Of a stretch of DNA of 64,000 nucleotides, positions 40,506-48,088 are shown piece after piece. Location: the NCBI RefSeq assembly GCF_003610295.1, contig NZ_RAPV01000001.1, forward strand, positions 2,914,001 to 2,978,000, given 5' to 3'. Numbering within the stretch: the stretch's first letter is position 1; every line of letters begins with the position of its first letter. A program made the translations under genes and the position numbers. Source of the stretch: Paraburkholderia sp. BL23I1N1 (GTDB lineage: Bacteria; Pseudomonadota; Gammaproteobacteria; Burkholderiales; Burkholderiaceae). The notes beneath the pieces were generated by a model, which saw only the letters and a list, made by a program, of their open reading frames with translations, made no database searches and was not told the DNA's origin.

Positions 40506-40910
40506 TTGCCGACCTCATCAATAACCTCATTTGATGCGCATTGTAGGGCGAAATGCCGCACCACAACTGCATTTAGCGAGGTCGCTGCAATGCAGCAATA
40601 AGGCGCAAACGCACGCTGGCCGGGCTTGATTGCACAAGATTGGTGATTGTCCCGATTTGCGAGATGGGTTTTTTGGATTCTTATACGCCCCTAGCTAGCG
40701 CCCGCGCTGGCCCGCTGTCACAGGGCTTTCAGGTAGTTGGACTCAACTTGGCACACTTCCTGCATTTACATGCATACAGGGTCGGCGCCATGACTTCTGA
40801 CTGACATGAAACCGTGGCAAGCCCGACCCCCCTTGGCACTCGCCTATCGAGTGCATGGAGAGTGCGCGGCGCGGGGCAGCGCACCGGAGTTAGCTTCGCT
40901 GAGGTGAAAC
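40506..40910. promoter_or_regulatory. 405-bp divergent region between lysR and a DUF4096 gene
   Basis: No protein gene is supported here. It holds the sigma-54-like promoter at 40749-40764, and the stretch from about 40560 to 40680 is comparatively AT-rich and could bind regulators. Confidence 0.45.
40749..40764 (+). promoter_or_regulatory. Candidate sigma-54 (RpoN) promoter
   Basis: TGGCACACTTCCTGCA has GG and GC with the exact -24/-12 spacing and differs from the TGGCACG-N4-TTGCA consensus at two positions. Transcription would start near 40775, about 136 bases before the DUF4096 ATG. Confidence 0.55.
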
Positions 40911-41312
40911 ATGATGCTGTTCGACGATTTGAGAGACAACGAGTGGGCGCTGGTCGAGGCGTTGTTCTGTGCGGAGCCAGCACGGAGCGAACGGCGCGGT
41001 CGGCCACGCGTGGAAGCACGCGCGGTTGTCAATGCCGTGCTGTGGGTGCTGTCGACGGGCGAAGGCTGGTCCAAGCTGCCGGGCCGCTATCCGTCGCCGC
41101 CGACTTGCCGCCGTCGCTTCGACGAATGGCAAGCCGATGGTACGCTCGCCGAAATAGTTAAGCGACTCGGCACGAGCGGCCGTGAGATTTCGCTGCGTGG
41201 TCGCATTGGCGCGACCGCGGCGAAGCCGCCGGCACCGCCGAGCCGCGACCGCCTGCGTGGCGCATTCTGGACCAATCCGGAATCGTGGCGCGCGCCGGTC
41301 AAGATGGCCTGA
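40911..41312 (+). CDS. Stand-alone DUF4096 protein (IS5-type N-terminal domain), second copy
   Basis: 133 aa. Residues 1-85 are an IS5-type N-terminal domain (LRDNEWALVEALFC, RRGRPRVEARAVVNAVLWVLSTGEGWSKLPGRYP in parts, CRRRFDEWQADGTLAEIVKRL). The catalytic DDE part is missing; the tail (GREISLRGRIGATAAKPPAP...) differs completely from the tail of the 12325-12774 protein. GAGGTG precedes ATGATG. No terminal repeats or target duplication were seen. The two copies share only the domain, so they were not made by a recent transposition. Confidence 0.72.
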   Translation: MMLFDDLRDNEWALVEALFCAEPARSERRGRPRVEARAVVNAVLWVLSTGEGWSKLPGRYPSPPTCRRRFDEWQADGTLAEIVKRLGTSGREISLRGRIGATAAKPPAPPSRDRLRGAFWTNPESWRAPVKMA

Positions 41313-41626
41313 CGCGAATTGTTTTGCCTCCGGGCGCCTGCGGGCGCCCGGTGTGTATCTGGGCCGCCGTGCGCCGTATGTCGACGCCCGCCCGACCTGC
41401 AATGGGCATCGCTTCCTGGCGCGCCCAATGCGGTCGTCCCTTGCCGGTTGGCCATCTTCACCGACTTGGCCGACTTCACCGCTGAGCCGCCTCAGACATC
41501 TGACGCGGCTCGATTGTTGCCGGTGAAACATCCATTTACCATTACTTACAGCGTGCTTTCGTCACCCGGCATACCTTATGTGTATGCAAACAGGCCTTGA
41601 GTCGATCGGCTTGACGGGAGCTCAGC
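41313..41626. other. Intergenic region
   Basis: 314 bases. It has a GC-rich palindrome CCGGGCGCC...GGCGCCCGG (41330-41351) shortly after the DUF4096 stop, without a T-run. Nothing else is recognised. Confidence 0.35.
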
Positions 41627-41881
41627 ATGAAACCAATGTCACTGCTTCTGTGCGGCATTGTCGTTTCATCAATGGCCGCACCGGTGCTCGCACAGCAACG
41701 TCCACAGGGCTGGAACTGGCGGCCGGATCACTCAGCCACGGTTGAAGCCTGGCAGCAAAGCGATCCGCGCAGCCGCGAGTTCACGCCGCCGGCGCCGCGC
41801 GGCGACTTGCGCGGCGATATCGCGAGTAATGTACGCGCGCGGCCGGATCAGCCGCGCGAAGATCCCACGCGCCGCCGCTAG
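41627..41881 (+). CDS. Small exported protein, unknown function
   Basis: 84 aa. Signal peptide LLLCGIVVSSMAAPVLAQ, then a polar Arg/Pro-rich mature part of about 60 residues (QGWNWRPDHSATVEAWQQ, PREDPTRRR). No family is recognised. GGGAG lies 8 bases before the ATG. Surrounding genes give no functional clue. Confidence 0.65.
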   Translation: MKPMSLLLCGIVVSSMAAPVLAQQRPQGWNWRPDHSATVEAWQQSDPRSREFTPPAPRGDLRGDIASNVRARPDQPREDPTRRR

Positions 41882-41939
41882 GTATGCGCCGCCGGCGCGC
41901 CAATTCGCAGCCGGGGCGCTTCAGACCGCATGGTGGTGT

Positions 41940-42140
41940 CTACTGGAGATGAACCGCTGCTGTTGTCCGCTGTAAGCAGCGCTCACGTAACCGCGAGACA
42001 ACGCACTGCACGCGCACTGCACGGCGAATTGAACGATCGGGGAACCACCCGGCGCTGCGCCAGTCTGACTCAACGCCATTAGCACAGCGTGGCAGTAGTA
42101 ATTCCGGTAAGCCCGTATCTTCGCGATACGGGCTTTTTTT
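41940..42140 (+). ncRNA. Candidate structured RNA ending at an intrinsic terminator
   Basis: Nested pairings on the plus strand: CTACTG (41940-41945) with CAGTAG (42093-42098); CGCTG (41955-41959) with CAGCG (42085-42089); GTTGTC (41962-41967) with GACAAC (41997-42002), enclosing CGCTG-TAAG-CAGCG (41968-41981). GCACTGCAC is repeated at 42003 and 42014. A terminator follows. The family is not recognised, the 5' end is unknown and the strand is inferred from the terminator. Confidence 0.35.
42109..42140 (+). terminator. Intrinsic terminator
   Basis: AAGCCCGTATC (42109-42119) and GATACGGGCTT (42125-42135) with loop TTCGC, followed by a T-run to 42140. It lies 228 bases downstream of the nearest plus-strand gene, so it may end a separate short RNA. 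Confidence 0.85.
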
Positions 42141-42268
42141 GCGTGGACGGGCGGGCGGTGCATACCGTACCCGGGCGCATAACCCGAGCCATGAAGCGGA
42201 GCAATAAGATCACCGCCAGCCGCGCAACGCGGATGGAAAAGCTGCGCCACCAGCCTGCCCGCGCCGTC

Positions 42269-42592
42269 CTAAGGCCGGGCTTCGAGAGCGGCCGTGGGCC
42301 GCGTTTCGGCTGTAGCGACGACGTAGTCGTTCATTCGCTGTGCGGTCCAGCTCAACAGGCGCTCGTCGTGCGCCAGTCTCGCGAATTCGGCCCTGCCCCG
42401 CTCGGTGAGCACGGCGATATCGACAGGCGCATGAAAACCCGGAGCCGGAGCGACAGTGCGCTGCCGAACTGTGTCCATCAGGCCTAGCGCGCGAAGATAT
42501 TGGAATACACCCGGCCGTCTGGCCCATGGGACCTGGCGATATTGCGCCCGCCGCAGCGCTTCAAGTACCGCTTCGTTGGAATACGTGGTCAT
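42269..42592 (-). CDS. Small hypothetical protein, possibly winged-helix
   Basis: 107 aa, no family recognised. The arrangement of two N-terminal helices (NEAVLEALRRAQYRQVPWAR, GVFQYLRALGLMDTV) and a LTERGRAEFARLAHDER segment resembles a winged-helix DNA-binding fold, in which LTERG often follows the wing. This is structural inference. GAAGTGAG lies just before the ATG. Divergent from the YdcF-like gene; a perfect inverted repeat lies between the two. Confidence 0.6.
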   Translation of the reverse strand: MTTYSNEAVLEALRRAQYRQVPWARRPGVFQYLRALGLMDTVRQRTVAPAPGFHAPVDIAVLTERGRAEFARLAHDERLLSWTAQRMNDYVVATAETRPTAALEARP

Positions 42593-42689
42593 CTCACTTC
42601 TTTCTTAAAGTGCAGCTATGACACATTTATGCCCAACACGTCACCGCGCCACCAGTGACGCGCATGGCACCCGCCCTTGGCTGGAAGCT

Positions 42690-42708
42690 GGCTGCATGGC
42701 ATGCAGCC
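42690..42708. promoter_or_regulatory. Perfect 9-bp inverted repeat, candidate operator
   Basis: GGCTGCATG and CATGCAGCC flank a single central G. It is in the middle of the 197-base divergent region between the small winged-helix-like gene and the YdcF-like gene. Confidence 0.5.
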
Positions 42709-42789
42709 GAATTCCGCCAGGTGCTGCCTGGTCTATTTTTCGGAACCCCCGTCGGAACGGCATGTTAGCGTTCTGTCTACGGGCCGACG

Positions 42790-43575
42790 ATGCAACCGCT
42801 GCGGCGCGATAGCAAGCCCATAGATTCATCCCGAAAGACATACGTTACCGCATTTAAATTGATTCTATTCACTTTATTAGCGCTTTTTTTTGCAGCAATC
42901 GTGCTATGGAAACGCGCCCGCCCGCCTCTCGCCATTGTCACGATCGCCCTGTTCTGGCTGCTCGCCGCCGGCTGGCTCACTGCGCCATTGCTGGATTTAG
43001 CGCAACCGCAGCGGCAGAGCGACACACCTGCCAGCTTCGCGCCGCGCACCGCGATCATCATGCTCGGCGGCGGCACCGCCTACGATGACAACATCCTCGT
43101 ACCGCCACCCGACGTGCTCGCGCGCATTGCGGTGAGCGCCGAGAACTATGCCGCATGCAAGCGTACAGCAGTCACATGTCAGGTGATCGTGAGCGGCGGC
43201 AATCCGCAGAGGCGAGCCGCAACCGAAGCGGACACCTATCTGCCTTACCTGCTGCGCAAACAGGTGCCGCGTACGGACATCGTGCTGGAGAACCGCAGCC
43301 GCACGACTTACGAAAACGCGCGCAACGTCTCGGCGATCCTCGAACGATCACGTTACGATTCCCTGATACTCGTCACCTCCGCCTATCAGATGCCGCGCGC
43401 ATTGCTCGACTTTCATCGGTTCGGCCTCACGCCGCAGCCGTTGATCTCGAGCGCGCGGCGCGCACGTCTCGGTATACTGCCGCGCTATGACAATCTGGTG
43501 AGCGCGGAGATTGCGCTGCACGAACTGATTGGAATTGCACAATTTCATGTCTATCGTGCAATAGGATGGTTCTGA
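42790..43575 (+). CDS. YdcF/ElyC-like DUF218 membrane protein
   Basis: 261 aa. Two N-terminal membrane helices (FKLILFTLLALFFAAIVLW, AIVTIALFWLLAAGWLTAPLL), then a periplasmic DUF218 domain: AIIMLGGGTAYDD, CQVIVSGGNPQRRAATEADTY, IVLENRSRTTYENARNVSAIL, LILVTSAYQMPRALLDFHRFGL. Relatives such as ElyC act in envelope (peptidoglycan/enterobacterial antigen) homeostasis. The precise role here is unknown. The start codon is not backed by a strong Shine-Dalgarno. Confidence 0.88.
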   Translation: MQPLRRDSKPIDSSRKTYVTAFKLILFTLLALFFAAIVLWKRARPPLAIVTIALFWLLAAGWLTAPLLDLAQPQRQSDTPASFAPRTAIIMLGGGTAYDDNILVPPPDVLARIAVSAENYAACKRTAVTCQVIVSGGNPQRRAATEADTYLPYLLRKQVPRTDIVLENRSRTTYENARNVSAILERSRYDSLILVTSAYQMPRALLDFHRFGLTPQPLISSARRARLGILPRYDNLVSAEIALHELIGIAQFHVYRAIGWF

Positions 43576-43819
43576 ATCTCATGCGTCATGACACGAAAAT
43601 TTATTTAGAGATGCGAATATTCTTGATGTCGGCAACGCGCTTTTGTGTTTGACGCGAGATCGTTATCGAAAGCGACCGTGGGCCGAACGTAACAAGATGT
43701 AACCAATTGTCATAGCAGTTACAAAACGTCCGCTGGAGCGGATATTGCTCGCTAGAATGCATTGTCTTTCCGATTGGACAGGCAAATCTCGGGTCCATAA
43801 CCACTCTGCGGAGGTAACA

Positions 43820-44062
43820 ATGAAGAAAGTGTCCCTGGCGATCCTCGTTTCGCTCGGCGCCGTAACGGGCGCAGCCTATGCGCAGGACAACGGCGTCATG
43901 ATGAGCACCGATCCGGCCAAGGCCGCCGACGTCGAGCAACGCGCGCAAGAGTTGCAAAACCGCCAGCAAGCAATGGAAAGTGCGCCGGCTATGCCGGAAA
44001 AACATCACAAGATGGCCCCGCATCATAAGAAGGCCGCGAAGCCGATGGCCGCCAGTTCGTAA
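43820..44062 (+). CDS. Small exported His/Lys-rich protein
   Basis: 80 aa. A strong Shine-Dalgarno GGAGGT precedes the ATG at 43820. Signal peptide MKKVSLAILVSLGAVTGAAYAQ. The mature part has a short helical segment (DVEQRAQELQNRQQAME) and a C-terminus rich in His and Lys (EKHHKMAPHHKKAAKP). No family is recognised. It ends before a strong terminator, so it is probably monocistronic. Confidence 0.75.
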   Translation: MKKVSLAILVSLGAVTGAAYAQDNGVMMSTDPAKAADVEQRAQELQNRQQAMESAPAMPEKHHKMAPHHKKAAKPMAASS

Positions 44063-44103
44063 GCGCAACTGAGCGCATCACTCGCGGTCTTGCCGCGAAG
44101 ATG

Positions 44104-44141
44104 AAAAGCCGAAGCCGGTACCGCCGGTTTCGGCTTTTTTG
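44104..44141 (+). terminator. Intrinsic terminator after the His/Lys-rich protein gene
   Basis: AAAGCCGAAGCCGG and CCGGTTTCGGCTTT arms (one mismatch-tolerant position) are followed by TTTTTTGTTG, 42 bases after the stop. Confidence 0.85.
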
Positions 44142-44275
44142 TTGTCTAATGAACTTGCTGCAGGCCCGCTGCGCCCGGCCGACGTTATGCTAAAGTCGCG
44201 CACCAACCGGCGCCCGGCGACCGTCGCCCGGCCGGACTCCCCCTAACCTGTACGCACTTTGGTGCGGAGGACAGC

Positions 44276-44533
44276 ATGAGCAACATTCAGCTAGATATCG
44301 AATGGACTGAAGCCGCATCTCGCAAAATCGAAAAACTGATGCCGCGCGGTGGTCAGGAAGCGTTCCTCGCGCTGCCGCCCGTCGAATGCCTGCCGATGGA
44401 AGGCGACGTGCTGTTTCTTGGCCCGGACGGCAAACAGCAACCGTTTATCGTCGCGGAACGCCAGTATCACCACGATGGCGATGCCGACTGGACCATCATC
44501 CTGATCCTCGACGTCCCGCAGGCCACGCATTAA
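44276..44533 (+). CDS. Small hypothetical cytosolic protein
   Basis: 85 aa with a good Shine-Dalgarno (GGAGGA, 6 bases before ATG). Sequence starts MSNIQLDIEWTEAASRKIEK and contains LPMEGDVLFLGPDGKQQPFIVAERQY and DADWTIILILDVP. No signal peptide or membrane segment. It looks like a genuine conserved small protein, but I do not recognise a family. Confidence 0.7.
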   Translation: MSNIQLDIEWTEAASRKIEKLMPRGGQEAFLALPPVECLPMEGDVLFLGPDGKQQPFIVAERQYHHDGDADWTIILILDVPQATH

Positions 44534-44634
44534 AGATAAACGGCGAGCGCCGCACGGGCCGGATCCGGCCCGGCAACTCACTCGCCGTAGTTTGACCCTC
44601 GTTGTTCGACCTTCGTTGTTGCCCTCTCAAGCGC

Positions 44635-44925
44635 TCACGCGATCTTCGACACAACTCGAATTTCCGCGTGTTCGACCCAATCCGCCACGGCTTTCTTGTA
44701 AGCCACAATGTGCGCGGATCCGGCATGCGCCGTCAGCGCCTCCTGGCTTTCCCAACGCTCGACAAACACGAACCGGCGCGGCTCCTTCATGTCTCGATGG
44801 AGATCGTATTGAAGCGCACCCTGCTCTTTGCGCGTCGGCCCGACGATGCCTTCGAGCGCCTCACGCAGTTGCTCTTCATAGCCCGGCTTTGCCACCGAGA
44901 TTGCGACCACTGCGATTTCCGCCAT
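44635..44925 (-). CDS. Antibiotic biosynthesis monooxygenase (ABM) domain protein, YgiN-like
   Basis: 96 aa ferredoxin-like fold protein. AEIAVVAISVAKPGYEEQLREAL and the core GALQYDLHRDMKEPRRFVFVERWESQEALTAHAGSAH (in parts) match ABM/quinol-monooxygenase family proteins. ATG at 44925 has GGAGGACAGG upstream; the longer ORF is not needed. Such proteins oxidise small aromatic or quinol substrates without cofactors; the substrate here is unknown. Confidence 0.85.
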   Translation of the reverse strand: MAEIAVVAISVAKPGYEEQLREALEGIVGPTRKEQGALQYDLHRDMKEPRRFVFVERWESQEALTAHAGSAHIVAYKKAVADWVEHAEIRVVSKIA

Positions 44926-45499
44926 GCCTGTCCTCCGTTTTTTCACGAAAAACAGCAGCTTACCCGCGCCCCGCCAAACCTGCAGGCGGCCACGCGCGGC
45001 GGGCGAGCTCACACGGCGATGGCGGAATTATCCTGATGCAATGCCTGGCTGCGTGCGCGGAACAGGCACAGGACACGCGCAAAGCGGGCGCAAAACGTCT
45101 GAGCACCGTCCTTGCCTGGAGTTTGGCGGGCGGGCACTTACCACCCTGCTACCCTCGGCTTCATCCGCGCGATGAAATACGTTTAAAACGAACGATCTTG
45201 CGCGAAGTAAGCGCGTGCGCAGCTCACGCGAAACGCCCACGACGCCGGGGGCGACTACCGCGCTTCAGCCTGTTTGCCGGGCATTCGGCCACGTCCCGCG
45301 TCTGTGATAACCCGCACATTCATGCAAAGTGCAAACTGCTAGACTGGTTTTGACTAATCCCGCCGGAGTCCAGCATGGCTGGCATTGCTCTCCGCGTTCC
45401 CGGGCTGTGCCCGTCTTACCCTGCTGAGGCCTGGGCTGTGCATCCGTTGCGCGCTGAATCTGTTCGCGCGCCCCGTCACCCGATTGCCGCGATGTCACC
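44926..45499. other. 574-base region without a supported gene
   Basis: Several high-GC frames cross it but none has a plausible start, composition or family. Nothing else is recognised. The EAL gene probably has its promoter here. Confidence 0.35.
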
Positions 45500-46819
45500 A
45501 TGCCCGCTCTCATGCCCGCCTTTATGCCAACCGTCAGCGAACTGACCCTGAGCGGCCTGCTTCCGCATCTGGTCCGGGACGAGTCCGGCTGGACCGCGAC
45601 ATGGCGCGCACTGACTTTGCACAGCGTGTTCCAGCCTGTGCTGTCGGTCACGCATCAGTGTGTGGTCGGCTATGAGGGCCTGCTGCGCGCGTTCGATCCG
45701 GTGGGCTTGCCGGTATCGCCGGAAGTACTCTTCTCGGGCACACGTTCGGCCGCCGACGCGCGCGAACTCGACCGCATCGCACGCTGCCTGCATGTGGCGA
45801 ATTTCATGGAACAAGGCATCAGCACCGGGTGGTTGTTTCTGAATACGCGGCCGCAGGTGTTCGAAACCGGCTGGCCGCAGCGCACCTTCATCGACGAACT
45901 CTCGGCGCACTTCGGCCTGCCGCAGGAGCGCATCGTCATCGAAGTACTCGAACAACCCGCCGACGATGAATCCGCCGTCGCCAGCATGCTCGCGGCGTCG
46001 CAGCCACGCGACTTCCTGATTGCGATCGACGACTTCGGCACCGGTTTTTCGAACTTCGACCGTGTGTGGCGCTTTCGCCCCGATATCGTGAAACTCGACC
46101 GCTCGCTGGTCGCCCGTGCGGGCAAGCGTGAAGGCGACGATTCGATGATCAGCCATCTGATCGCGATGCTCCATCAATCCGGCACGCTGGTGCTGGCCGA
46201 AGGCGTCGAAACCGACGAAGAATTGATGATCCTGATGCAGGCCGACGTCGATTTCGTGCAGGGTTTCTGGCTCGGCCAGCCGCAGAGTTCGGTGCAGGCG
46301 GCGTGCGCCAGGGTGCCGGCGCTGATCGAGTCGATGTGGAGCAAGTTCGCCGCGTACGAACTCGCCCACGCCGGCCACCAGCGGCTCGGTTTCGAAGGGT
46401 TCGCCGAAGCCGTGCTCGACGCCGCCGATGCTTTCAAAGCCACCGGCGATCTGCAGCAGGCGGCACAAAAGGTGTGGCATCTGCGCGAGGCGCGCCGGGT
46501 GTTCATCACCGACGGTCAAGGTGAACAGACGCAACCATCGATCGCGGCCGCCTCGGTGCCGCCGCCGCCGTCGCGGCTCGCGCCGCTCTACATGGATACG
46601 CGCTGCAACTGGTCGCGGCGGGCGTATTTCAAGCATGCGCTCGCCGCGCCGGGGCGCGTCGCCATGATGGGGCCGCACTATTCGCTCGCGGACGGCCAGG
46701 ACTGCTATACCGCGGCAATTGCATTCGACCGTGACGGCACGCATGTGCTTTGCGTCGACTTTGTGCCGGCGACGTCGCCGGCCGATACGCGTTCCGGCGG
46801 ACGCGGGGGCAAACGCTGA
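45500..46819 (+). CDS. EAL-domain c-di-GMP phosphodiesterase with C-terminal PAS/YkuI-like domain
   Basis: 439 aa. EAL domain at about 40-285 with all catalytic landmarks: YEGLLR (EGL variant, Glu59), LFLNTRP, IVIEVLEQ, IDDFGTGFSNFD, IVKLDRSL, AEGVETDEE and QGFWLGQP, so hydrolysis of c-di-GMP is likely. The C-terminal ~110 residues (RCNWSRRAYFKHALAAPGRVAMMGPHY, then a Gly-Gln step, YTAAIAFDRDG) resemble the PAS-like sensor that follows EAL in YkuI. No GGDEF or membrane segment. The start is uncertain among three nearby Met codons. Confidence 0.88.
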   Translation: MPALMPAFMPTVSELTLSGLLPHLVRDESGWTATWRALTLHSVFQPVLSVTHQCVVGYEGLLRAFDPVGLPVSPEVLFSGTRSAADARELDRIARCLHVANFMEQGISTGWLFLNTRPQVFETGWPQRTFIDELSAHFGLPQERIVIEVLEQPADDESAVASMLAASQPRDFLIAIDDFGTGFSNFDRVWRFRPDIVKLDRSLVARAGKREGDDSMISHLIAMLHQSGTLVLAEGVETDEELMILMQADVDFVQGFWLGQPQSSVQAACARVPALIESMWSKFAAYELAHAGHQRLGFEGFAEAVLDAADAFKATGDLQQAAQKVWHLREARRVFITDGQGEQTQPSIAAASVPPPPSRLAPLYMDTRCNWSRRAYFKHALAAPGRVAMMGPHYSLADGQDCYTAAIAFDRDGTHVLCVDFVPATSPADTRSGGRGGKR

Positions 46820-46869
46820 GCCCGACCGGCTCCGCCTTTGATCTCCCTCCAATCCCCATTCAATCCCCT

Positions 46870-47274
46870 TTAATCTTCTACCCGCCCGCGGCCGGATTTG
46901 ATCTCGCTGCGCTTGGCCTTGCTGTCGAGGCGACGCCGATTCGAGGCGCGCGTCGGCCGGGTCGCGACGCGCGGCTTGCGCGTCACGCTGACGCTTTCGA
47001 TCAGTTCATCGAGCCGCGCCAGCGCCGCCGCGCGGTTCATCTCCTGAGTGCGATGTTCCTGCGCCTTGATGATCACCACCCCGTCGCGCGTGAGCCGATG
47101 ATCGGACAGCGCGAGCAGGCGCATCTTCAGCACTTCCGGTAACGACGACGCCTGCACGTCGAAACGCAGATGGATGGCGCTCGAAACCTTGTTGACGTTC
47201 TGACCGCCCGCTCCTTGCGCGCGCACTGCGGTCAATTCGATTTCGTTCGGCGGGATCGGATAGCGGGATGTCAT
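46870..47274 (-). CDS. arfB: Alternative ribosome-rescue factor / peptidyl-tRNA hydrolase ArfB
   Basis: 134 aa. GGQ release-factor motif in VRAQGAGGQNVNKVSSAIHLRFD, followed by an RF-1-type domain and a basic C-terminal tail (TRKPRVATRPTRASNRRRLDSKAKRSEIK in parts) that enters the mRNA channel in ArfB. It rescues ribosomes stalled on truncated mRNA. ATG at 47274 (MTSRYPIPP) is preferred over the upstream start. It converges with the EAL gene (50-base gap). Confidence 0.93.
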   Translation of the reverse strand: MTSRYPIPPNEIELTAVRAQGAGGQNVNKVSSAIHLRFDVQASSLPEVLKMRLLALSDHRLTRDGVVIIKAQEHRTQEMNRAAALARLDELIESVSVTRKPRVATRPTRASNRRRLDSKAKRSEIKSGRGRVED

Positions 47275-47425
47275 GACGGGATTGAGCTTGGAGACGCAAG
47301 TGTACACAGGGCGCAGTCGACCACCGACTACGGACTATCGGGCGCGGCCACCGATGCAAAAAACTATTTGCATCGGCCCAGCCGGTTCACGGATACTGCC
47401 GTTTTCGCTTACAGCGTAAATTAAC

Positions 47426-48067
47426 ATGAAGCTCCGTCCGGGTTTTGTGCTGGAACTGGCCGTCAACTTTCTGCTGCCGTGGCTTGCTTACCGCCTCGCG
47501 CTGCCGCACATGAGCGAGACCGGCGCACTGATCGCCTCCGCCGTGCCGCCAATCGTCTGGAGCCTGATCGAACTGGTGCGCTTTCGACGCGTCGACGCGC
47601 TCAGCGTGATCGTTGTGGCAGGCATCGTGTTGTCGGTCGCGGCAATGGCGCTGGGCGGCAGTCCCCGCATGTTGTTGCTACGGGAGTCGCTCGTGTCCGG
47701 CGCGGTGGGCGTGGCGTTTCTGGTGTCGTTGCCGATGCGCCGACCGCTGATCTTCTATCTCGCGCGCGCCACCGTCGCCCGTGAGATGGAAGGCGGCGCC
47801 GCGCGCTTCGAATCCTTGTGGCGCGAGCGGCCAGCGCTTGTCAGTGCGATGCGGTTCATGACGCTGGTATGGGGCGTCGGCCTGACCGGCGAAACGGCGC
47901 TGCGCGCATGGATGGCGCTCACCTGGCCGATCGAGCGCTTTCTGGTGGTCTCGCCGTTCATCGGCTATGCCATTTACGGCGGCTTGGCACTATGGACGGC
48001 GTGGTACCGCAAGACCATGCGAAGTCGCGCCGAGGCGCACGTGCAGCCGGACGGGATCGCGAACTGA
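47426..48067 (+). CDS. VC0807-like integral membrane protein
   Basis: 213 aa, mostly membrane helices (ELAVNFLLPWLAYRLALPH, LIASAVPPIVWSLIELVRF, ALSVIVVAGIVLSVAAMALGG). Pattern, with SPRMLLLRESLVSGAVGVAFLVSLPMRRPLIFYLAR, matches the VC0807/DUF3159 family of unknown function. Adjacent to recD in convergent orientation, no operon partner. Confidence 0.8.
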   Translation: MKLRPGFVLELAVNFLLPWLAYRLALPHMSETGALIASAVPPIVWSLIELVRFRRVDALSVIVVAGIVLSVAAMALGGSPRMLLLRESLVSGAVGVAFLVSLPMRRPLIFYLARATVAREMEGGAARFESLWRERPALVSAMRFMTLVWGVGLTGETALRAWMALTWPIERFLVVSPFIGYAIYGGLALWTAWYRKTMRSRAEAHVQPDGIAN

Positions 48068-48088
48068 GCATGGCCCGGGCGCAGCATG

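Larger units (their letters stand above)
41882..42268. other. Intergenic region with RNA-like secondary structure
   Basis: 387 bases without a supported gene. It contains nested complementary segments between 41940 and 42098 and a strong terminator at 42109-42140, described separately. Confidence 0.5.

Noticed and set aside
44592..45353. 253-residue plus-strand ORF
   Set aside because: It overlaps the ABM monooxygenase gene antisense. The rest is Arg/Pro/Cys-rich without start signal or motif.
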